Shown here in pieces: positions 58,568-64,000 of a stretch of 64,000 nucleotides of DNA; position 1 is the first letter of the stretch, and every line of letters starts with the position of its first letter. The notes under the pieces are model-generated. The model was not told where the DNA came from. It made no database searches and was given only the letters and a program-made list of their open reading frames with translations. The DNA comes from Brevibacillus choshinensis (GTDB lineage Bacteria > Bacillota > Bacilli > Brevibacillales > Brevibacillaceae): the NCBI RefSeq assembly GCF_001420695.1, contig NZ_LJJB01000013.1, positions 1,092,121 through 1,156,120 of the forward strand. Direction: 5' to 3'. Position numbers and translations under genes: made by a program.

Positions 58568-58617
58568 GAAAGTCTATAAATCAACGTTATTTTCGCTCTT
58601 GAAACGTCGTTACACGT

Positions 58618-58656
58618 AGAAAAGGTTGCCGTTATTTTCGAAACGACAACCTTTCC
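58618..58656 (-). terminator. Terminator of the glycosidase-like lipoprotein gene
   Basis: AAAGGTTG (58621-58628) and CAACCTTT (58647-58654) arms with inner CGTT/AACG; T-rich on the minus strand. Confidence 0.75.
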
Positions 58657-58669
58657 TCGCTAATTCACA

Positions 58670-60982
58670 CTACTCTATTGTAGCTTCAAACGTTTTTGTC
58701 TCTTTGCCATCGATCACAAGAGCCGAGTGCGCTTTTACCACCTGATTCTCATAGGTAAAATCCTTGCCGGAAAAATTGGCGATGACCTGCATATCCGCCC
58801 CAAAGGCCGTACGCTGCACCAGCCTGTCTTCTGTCAGGATCGTAAAGTCCGTCATTTCCCGCAAAACCGCTTTCTGATGAAACGGGGACCATACCTTCAG
58901 ATGATTGGTAATCAGCTCTTTATTCGCCTCCCACGCCTGATTATCGATATGATACAGAGGCGGTACATTATAGAGCAACTCATTTAGCATCCTTGTTCCG
59001 ACCTCGCCCTTGATTTTCAGGCTATCCCATTCCCAATGGTGAGTCGTAATCACCGAATCGTTGTAGACCAGCTTGTACAAAGGCAGGGAATAGGCAGGAT
59101 CGATATAGACGTGACGGTATACGTCCTTGATCGGTACCTGCTTGGCGTAGCGTTGCGGGATTTCGCCCGCTGGCGACCAGTAGCCTCCCACATAGTAAGG
59201 GCTTGTTTTATTTTGTCGCATATCCGGGTCTGCCCACTTGATCACTGGTGTTTCGATCCCATGTGCAAAGGCGATGGTCTGGCTCGCAAAGTCGTTGCCT
59301 GTTTCCGATCCAATGACCAAATGCTTGTCGTCCCGAATGTAGTCCATCCGCGCCAGCTTGGCTTCCATATCCTGCTCTTGTGTCGTCGTACGCCCAGGCG
59401 TGTAATCATCATGGAATTCACCAGCTGCATCCACATCAATGAACCAGGAATTGAAGGCTATCCCTGTGCCCATGATCTCATCCATACGCGCTTTGACGCT
59501 CGGCAGGGACAAAGTCGGATTGAGCAGTCTTCCCTCCCCTAAGAAGCCTGCTTTCTTTTCACCGTTTTTCTTGGTGATCGTCGCGTTCTCGTACAACGAT
59601 TTATCCGGGAAAATAGCGGTGTTCCAATCCGGATTTTCCTCCTTGTGAATGGAGTGGTACGAGTCATAGCTGGCGATCAAATAGCCCAAATCGTCCGCTT
59701 GCTTCACAAATTCAGGCTTCATGTAAGCAGCCGTCCAGTCCGGCAAGCCAATCCACGCTCTCCTGATTCCTGACGCCTGCAGCTTTTTCAGCAGCTCAGT
59801 GGAATCCGTAGCGCCCCACTGATCTACTTCCCCAGCTGCGTCCTTCAGCACACTTTTCAACAGACGCTTGTTTAGCTCGTACAGCTCGGGCTCGTTCAAC
59901 TGAGCCATACCTTTGTTCACCAAGGCCATGGTGGTTTCGTCCAGCTGCGTAAAGATCTGTGGATTGTAAAAGTCTTTGGAGCGCAATACGTAGTTGAATC
60001 CGTTCAAAATCGCTTTCTTCTGGAAGTCAGCTACGTAATCCTGTTTTTGAATGTCCTGTAGCTGCTGAATGCTCTCTTTCCCATCCTCGCCATTTCTCAT
60101 CAGCAGCTGTGTCATCCAAGCGAGGAATTTGCCCTCTACACGATTTTTCAGCTGCCCCCACTTGAGGTCATTCGCGCCCAGAAACGTCTTGTTCCACAAA
60201 TAAAAATGGGGTGCGCCGTACAGCTTTTCTACATTCGGATTGGTAGAAGCTTTTTGAGCCAGCGTCTTGTATTCACCTTTTTCCATCACGTAATCTTTGT
60301 ACACCCCAGCAATGCTCACCGGGTTATTGTCCGTCACATACAGCCGAAAGCCATAGCTCTTGACTGGATTGACAGTCGGAAATTCGTGCGTAAAGGAAAG
60401 CGAGATGGCAGGATCCGTCGTAAAACTAACGGTGTCGTTAAACACGCTATCCGCGATGAACAAGGCTGCGTATTTGCTCTTGTTCACTGCAAAAAAACGC
60501 ATGGAAAACGATTCAGCAAAGGTCAGGCTCTCATCCTTTAGAAACACCTGCCAGTCCTTGTCGGCGCTCGGGATCCACTTCCCTTCACCCAGCGGAAGCA
60601 TGTAGCTCGTTCCGCTTACTTTAGGCCATGTAAAGCGATCTGCCCCCGTGGACTTCAGCTGCACCTGCACATAATCACCCTCATACTCGAGAGTGATCTC
60701 CATCTGGTCATCCGGGTAGGTCCAAGACACCTGCTGTCCGTCTCTATGTAAATTCGTCACCTTTCGTGTCGGCATCGGCTCGGATACACTCTCCTTGACT
60801 CCCTCCTTCTCTACGAACACCTCGAATGTTTCTGGATTCACATCAAACAAAAAGGTCGCTTCCTTTTTTGGCTGCTGGGCTGTTTGATTCGGTGCCTGTG
60901 TAGATGCCTGCTGCTCGCATCCAGTCACGAACAGTAGCAACGACATTGCCACTGACATAAAGACCCTTGAAAATTTTCTCAT
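58670..60982 (-). CDS. Lipoprotein with glycoside hydrolase-like (DUF5696) domain
   Basis: About 770 residues from the ATG at 60982 behind GGAGG. Signal peptide with lipobox LFVTGC (MSVAMSLLLFVTGCEQQAST), so attached to the outer membrane face. N-terminal beta-sandwich (about 40-270) and a TIM-barrel-like catalytic domain (about 400-680) with RRAWIGLPDWTAAYM, FNSWFIDVDAAGEFHDDYTP (acidic pair) and VIGSETGNDFASQTIAFAHG, then a C-terminal beta region. Resembles DUF5696/GH101-like proteins. Substrate unknown. PadR and VanZ genes lie upstream. Confidence 0.7.
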   Translation of the reverse strand: MRKFSRVFMSVAMSLLLFVTGCEQQASTQAPNQTAQQPKKEATFLFDVNPETFEVFVEKEGVKESVSEPMPTRKVTNLHRDGQQVSWTYPDDQMEITLEYEGDYVQVQLKSTGADRFTWPKVSGTSYMLPLGEGKWIPSADKDWQVFLKDESLTFAESFSMRFFAVNKSKYAALFIADSVFNDTVSFTTDPAISLSFTHEFPTVNPVKSYGFRLYVTDNNPVSIAGVYKDYVMEKGEYKTLAQKASTNPNVEKLYGAPHFYLWNKTFLGANDLKWGQLKNRVEGKFLAWMTQLLMRNGEDGKESIQQLQDIQKQDYVADFQKKAILNGFNYVLRSKDFYNPQIFTQLDETTMALVNKGMAQLNEPELYELNKRLLKSVLKDAAGEVDQWGATDSTELLKKLQASGIRRAWIGLPDWTAAYMKPEFVKQADDLGYLIASYDSYHSIHKEENPDWNTAIFPDKSLYENATITKKNGEKKAGFLGEGRLLNPTLSLPSVKARMDEIMGTGIAFNSWFIDVDAAGEFHDDYTPGRTTTQEQDMEAKLARMDYIRDDKHLVIGSETGNDFASQTIAFAHGIETPVIKWADPDMRQNKTSPYYVGGYWSPAGEIPQRYAKQVPIKDVYRHVYIDPAYSLPLYKLVYNDSVITTHHWEWDSLKIKGEVGTRMLNELLYNVPPLYHIDNQAWEANKELITNHLKVWSPFHQKAVLREMTDFTILTEDRLVQRTAFGADMQVIANFSGKDFTYENQVVKAHSALVIDGKETKTFEATIE

Positions 60983-60996
60983 GCTTGCCTCCGAAT

Positions 60997-61026
60997 ATCG
61001 TATTACTATATAAATCGTGTTACGAT
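60997..61026. promoter_or_regulatory. Inverted repeat before the lipoprotein gene
   Basis: ATCGTATTAC (60997-61006) and GTGTTACGAT (61017-61026) are near-complementary. The same ATCGTATTAC stands at 62215-62224 before padR. Candidate PadR operator. Confidence 0.5.
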
Positions 61027-61082
61027 GTACATATACGCAAGAAGTCCACCAGAGCAAGAGCGTTGCCCTTCTCTGCGACTTC

Positions 61083-61838
61083 TTAATTCTCTTCCACGAA
61101 GAAACTGACATCAGAGAATCGCTTTTTCTTTTGTCTGTCCATAAACCATACTGTTGTTCGAAAAACTGCATATCCGATTAGCGCTCCCACGATATTCAAG
61201 AGCAAATCATCGACGTCAAAGCTACCCAAGGCCAACCAAAATTGTAAAAACTCAATCGTGAGACTGCTTACCAGCGCAGTGAAGAACACGCGATGGATGC
61301 TTTGAAAAGATCGGAACAGGATCGGCACAAGCATCCCTAGCGGCATAAACAAAGCTACGTTGCCTAGCACATTGTAGAGCATGTTTGCAAAATTGTAATG
61401 ATCGGCGTTAAAGAAATAATCGCCCAGTGTTTGCAGCGGCTTTGTATTTTGAAAGATATGCGTGTATTGAGGCACGCCGTACTCCGTCATTCTTTGTTTC
61501 CAGTCCAAGGTGAATGCTCGCCTGCGCCATCTGTCCGGCGACAGCAGTACCAAATAACTAACCGCTACAACATAGAGAGCAAAGAGAGCGATGATCCACT
61601 TGCGGAGGTACTTGTCCACCAGTGGCATGGACTCAGACAACTGCAGACTAATTTGATCGATAGGACCAAAGCGCTGTATCGCCAACGCCTCTGCTTCCTG
61701 CTCCCTGTACCCTTGCTCAAGCAGCTCCAGCTTCATACTGCTCAAGTGGTCTAGCAATTCATCCTTGATCTCTTGCTTTTCCCGTCTTGTGCAAAAAAGC
61801 TTGCTCACGACTTGCTCTACGTACTCTTCCAGTTTCAT
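61083..61838 (-). CDS. VanZ-like membrane protein with permease-prefix domain
   Basis: 251 residues. N-terminal soluble helical domain (about 1-75; LFCTRREKQEIKDELLDHLS, typical of DUF1700/permease-prefix regions found with PadR regulators), then TM helices with VanZ features (YNVLGNVALFMPLGMLVPIL, then EFLQFWLALGSFDVDDLLLN). VanZ-like proteins affect lipophilic glycopeptide or cell-surface stress. Start four bases after the padR stop. Confidence 0.85.
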   Translation of the reverse strand: MKLEEYVEQVVSKLFCTRREKQEIKDELLDHLSSMKLELLEQGYREQEAEALAIQRFGPIDQISLQLSESMPLVDKYLRKWIIALFALYVVAVSYLVLLSPDRWRRRAFTLDWKQRMTEYGVPQYTHIFQNTKPLQTLGDYFFNADHYNFANMLYNVLGNVALFMPLGMLVPILFRSFQSIHRVFFTALVSSLTIEFLQFWLALGSFDVDDLLLNIVGALIGYAVFRTTVWFMDRQKKKRFSDVSFFVEEN

Positions 61839-61841
61839 GTC

Positions 61842-62168
61842 TTACTCACTTCCCTCATGGCACAACGCAACCAGATGACTCAACGTCTGCCAGTCTTTCA
61901 TTTTTTCCTTCAACAGTCCTTGTCCATCTTTGGTTATACGGTAGTATTTGCGGCGTCCACCTTCGCTTGCTTCGCCCCAATAAGATTCGACGGCCTTCAT
62001 CGTCTCCAAGCGCTTCAGGGCAGGATACAAGGTTCCCTCGCCTATCTCGTATACTTCATTGCTCTTTTCACGGATCAATCTGGCCAGCTCGTAGCCGTAT
62101 TGATCTTTCTGAGCAATCAGTGAGAGTAGCAACAGATCGATGCTTCCTTTTAATAACTCCTTGTTCAC
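61842..62168 (-). CDS. PadR-family transcriptional regulator
   Basis: About 108 residues from GTG at 62168 behind AAGGAG. Winged helix: LLKGSIDLLLLSLIAQKDQY, then GYELARLIREKSNEVYEIGE, GTLYPALKRLETMKAVESYW (the GTLYPALxRLE signature) and RRKYYRITKDGQGLL. Operon with the VanZ-like gene and, after 100 bp, the lipoprotein. Probably autoregulated through ATCGTATTAC elements. Confidence 0.92.
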   Translation of the reverse strand: MNKELLKGSIDLLLLSLIAQKDQYGYELARLIREKSNEVYEIGEGTLYPALKRLETMKAVESYWGEASEGGRRKYYRITKDGQGLLKEKMKDWQTLSHLVALCHEGSE

Positions 62169-62214
62169 AGTAACAACTCCTTCGATGGCATGGATAGAGA
62201 GTAACACAGCATAC

Positions 62215-62224
62215 ATCGTATTAC
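62215..62224. promoter_or_regulatory. ATCGTATTAC element before padR
   Basis: Identical 10-mer to 60997-61006; about 47 bases upstream of the PadR start. Confidence 0.45.
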
Positions 62225-62321
62225 AAGGTACTTAAATTACAAGGAATGAATTTCCTTTTTTTCGTTGCTGTTTGTCTAATAATTCTGTATTCTAATAGAG
62301 CCAAGTAAATAGACACGACGA

Positions 62322-62380
62322 TGAGGTCTTTTCCTGCGGATGCTTCCTGTCCGCGGGTAAAGACCTTATTTTTTTACAAG
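62322..62380 (+). terminator. Leader terminator before the secreted HAD phosphatase
   Basis: AGGTCTTT and AAAGACCT arms with an inner CGGA/TCCG stem, followed by TTTTTTT. It is preceded by a TTGCTG-N17-TATTCT promoter-like sequence near 62265-62293, so a short transcript of about 80 bases would end here, or read through into the phosphatase gene. Confidence 0.6.
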
Positions 62381-62459
62381 GGGGCGATTGCGTTCTAAAA
62401 GGCGGAAGCGATGTATCTTCAATGGTATGAAAGAAGAGAGAGATGAGAGGATGAGGACA

Positions 62460-63749
62460 ATGTCGCAGGTACAGACAAAACATAGCCAATGGTGGCTGAC
62501 TATTCTTATGGTCGTAGCCCTGTTTGCGGTGCAAATGCCCGCATCGGCTAAGGATGCCGTATCAGATGCTCAGGTGCTGGACAAGGGGAAATGGGCACCG
62601 GCAACCTATCAGGCAGTAAACGAACTGATTACGAAACACGGAGTAAAAAGCCCTTCCTACAACCCAGACAAAAAGCCGTACGTGGTCTTCGACTGGGACA
62701 ACACCAGTATCATGAACGACACGGAGGAAGCCCTCTTCGTCTACCAAATCAACCATCTTGCTTACAAGCTCACGCCTGAAGAATTCGGCAAAGTAATCCG
62801 CACCAATGTGCCAGAGGGGCCATTTGCTGACGGATACAAAAACGCGGATGGGAAGCAAGTAACACTAGACGCAATTGCTACCGACCTGGTGTCTGACTAC
62901 AAATTCCTGTATGAGAACTACAAGGGACTCAAGGGAACAAAATCGCTGGAAGAGGTGACAGCGACTGAACCATTCCTGGATTTCCGCACCAAACTCTTTT
63001 TTCTGTACGAAGCCATCAACGAGACACACAGCACTAGCATCGGCTATCCATGGGTGCTCTATCTCTTCACCAACATGACTGTCGATGAGGTCCACAAACT
63101 GGCAGATGCTTCCAACGATGTCGCCCTCGGCATGGCGATCCAAACAGAGACTTGGACAAGCCCGAAAGCACTCGCAGGAAAAGCAGGTGTCGTGACCGCG
63201 TCCCATACGACTGGCTTGCGCCTGACCTCTGAAGTAGGCAATCTGATGAATACCTTCCGTTCCAACGGGATTGACGTCTATGTCGTCAGCGCTTCTCTGG
63301 AAGACGTCGTGCGCGTATTTGCGACACTGCCGAAATACGGCTACAACCTCCCTTCAGAGAATGTGATCGGTATGCGTCTGGCAATAGAAAATGGCTTGAT
63401 CACGAACAAATACCAAGCCAATTACCCGATCACTGTTGGCCATGGCAAAACAGAAGTAATCCAGTCCGTACTAGAGAAAAGATACGGTCATGGTCCCATC
63501 TTTATCGCTGGCGACAGCAACGGCGACTTCGAGATGATGACAGAGCAAAATAGCGTAAAGCTCGCCCTGGTGGTCAACCGTGTCAAAGGTGGCAAAATCG
63601 GACAGCAAGCAGCCAAAGCAGCCGAGCAATTGGGTAAAAACAATCCATCCGTCGTCCTGCAAGGCCGCGATGAAAATACCGGCATGTGGATTCCTACGGA
63701 GCAAACTATTAAGCTCGGGAAAAGTGATCCTCAGTTGATTTCGAAGTGA
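62460..63749 (+). CDS. Secreted HAD phosphatase, phosphorylcholine phosphatase-like
   Basis: About 429 residues. Signal peptide (WWLTILMVVALFAVQMPASA) then HAD phosphatase core: motif I VVFDWDNTSIMNDTEEALFV (DxDNT), motif II VVSAS, and motif IV IFIAGDSNGDFEMMTEQ. The DxDNT start and large cap match phosphorylcholine/phosphoserine-type secreted phosphatases (PchP-like). Start ATG 62460 has AGAGG nearby. Likely exported and releasing phosphate or choline; substrate inferred. Confidence 0.78.
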   Translation: MSQVQTKHSQWWLTILMVVALFAVQMPASAKDAVSDAQVLDKGKWAPATYQAVNELITKHGVKSPSYNPDKKPYVVFDWDNTSIMNDTEEALFVYQINHLAYKLTPEEFGKVIRTNVPEGPFADGYKNADGKQVTLDAIATDLVSDYKFLYENYKGLKGTKSLEEVTATEPFLDFRTKLFFLYEAINETHSTSIGYPWVLYLFTNMTVDEVHKLADASNDVALGMAIQTETWTSPKALAGKAGVVTASHTTGLRLTSEVGNLMNTFRSNGIDVYVVSASLEDVVRVFATLPKYGYNLPSENVIGMRLAIENGLITNKYQANYPITVGHGKTEVIQSVLEKRYGHGPIFIAGDSNGDFEMMTEQNSVKLALVVNRVKGGKIGQQAAKAAEQLGKNNPSVVLQGRDENTGMWIPTEQTIKLGKSDPQLISK

Positions 63750-63760
63750 AAATGAAAAGG

Positions 63761-63797
63761 AAAAACCGCCCCGTTGAGTAGGGCGGTTTTTTGCTGA
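63761..63797 (+). terminator. Terminator of the HAD phosphatase gene
   Basis: AACCGCCC and GGGCGGTT arms followed by TTTTTGC; also usable from the minus strand. Confidence 0.85.
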
Positions 63798-63803
63798 ATA
63801 TTT

Positions 63804-64000
63804 TCATTGGGCACCAATGGATAAAAACAAGCCATTTTCTTTGGTCAAACGGAGCCGATAGCTTTTAACCGTCGCTTCTCCATTGAAAAAATCTTTGTCT
63901 ACCGCTCTCTCAAATCCCAGGCGCTCATACAATTTCACAGCCGTTTCCATCATGTCAGTGGTATGCAGATGCAAGGTCGATGCGCCGACTGCCAACGATC
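63804..64000 (-). CDS. GNAT N-acetyltransferase (partial, C-terminal part)
   Basis: Minus-strand frame running off the window: SLAVGASTLHLHTTDMMETA, then KLYERLGFERA, the A-loop/C-terminal strand of a GNAT acetyltransferase (cf. LxLxTxxxxxxAxxLYxxxGF). Ends at 63804. Start and substrate lie outside the window. Confidence 0.8.
   Translation of the reverse strand, partial: SLAVGASTLHLHTTDMMETAVKLYERLGFERAVDKDFFNGEATVKSYRLRLTKENGLFLSIGAQ

Overview
The window is a chromosomal segment from a Gram-positive Bacillales bacterium, most likely Brevibacillus or a close Paenibacillaceae relative. This is inferred from the content: a FdhF/YdeP-type formate dehydrogenase with DUF2294 and FdhD, KimA under a ydaO-type leader, LysP under a lysine riboswitch, an AlaR-AlaT pair under a T-box, CidR-CidA-CidB, a Rok-like protein and a CstB-type sulfide operon. 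Start sites mostly have strong GGAGG-type ribosome binding sites. No rRNA, tRNA, CRISPR array or prophage was seen.

Layout. (1) 1-7.95 kb: molybdenum cofactor and formate region: mobB (cut by the window edge), moeA, a Cys-type formate dehydrogenase, a DUF2294 protein and an OFA-type transporter on the minus strand; fdhD diverges; a HAD hydrolase remnant and mobA follow. (2) 8-13.5 kb: an acidic tandem-repeat protein, dps with PerR-like boxes, a Rok-like protein, an XRE/ImmA/S24-like cassette, a membrane-anchored hydrolase, a CGNR regulator and a DinB protein. (3) 13.6-24.3 kb: a SpeD-SpeE fusion gene behind a 9-codon upstream ORF, riboswitch-lysP, cidR/cidAB, an ABC-F remnant, nupC, an intact IS3-family element inserted into the loop of a terminator, and kimA with a c-di-AMP riboswitch. 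(4) 24.4-30.6 kb: a sulfide oxidation operon (sqr, DUF1641, cstB, tauE) next to an NreBC-like two-component system. (5) 30.8-38.6 kb: alaR-alaT, ppx, ppk, and a nicotinamidase/nadD pair. (6) 38.6-43.6 kb: two large imperfect hairpin elements, doxX plus a BlaI/M56 pair sharing an operator, an EamA transporter, an SDR remnant, MarR and a SnoaL-like protein. (7) 43.7-50.9 kb: a PAS-PAS-GGDEF-EAL protein, an alpha/beta hydrolase behind what looks like a ribosome-mediated transcription attenuator, an FMN-dependent hydroxy-acid oxidase lying between remnants of acyl-CoA genes, an AbrB-type membrane protein and an MBL hydrolase. (8) 51-64 kb: TetR, DinB, WYL, a TetR/FAD-oxidoreductase operon, two SDRs with a divergent LysR, a glycosidase-like lipoprotein with VanZ and PadR, a secreted HAD phosphatase and the end of a GNAT gene.

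Most notable are the attenuator at 46.1-46.35 kb, in which leader peptide, default stems, antiterminator and terminator are all visible; the NreBC-like system whose palindrome recurs upstream of the sulfide operon; the SpeD-SpeE fusion with an overlapping upstream ORF and an altered processing site; the IS placed exactly in a terminator loop; and a pair of related structured elements at 38.66-39.26 kb. Several short remnants (HAD, ABC-F, CydA, SDR, CaiB, enoyl-CoA hydratase) show repeated gene decay by deletion.
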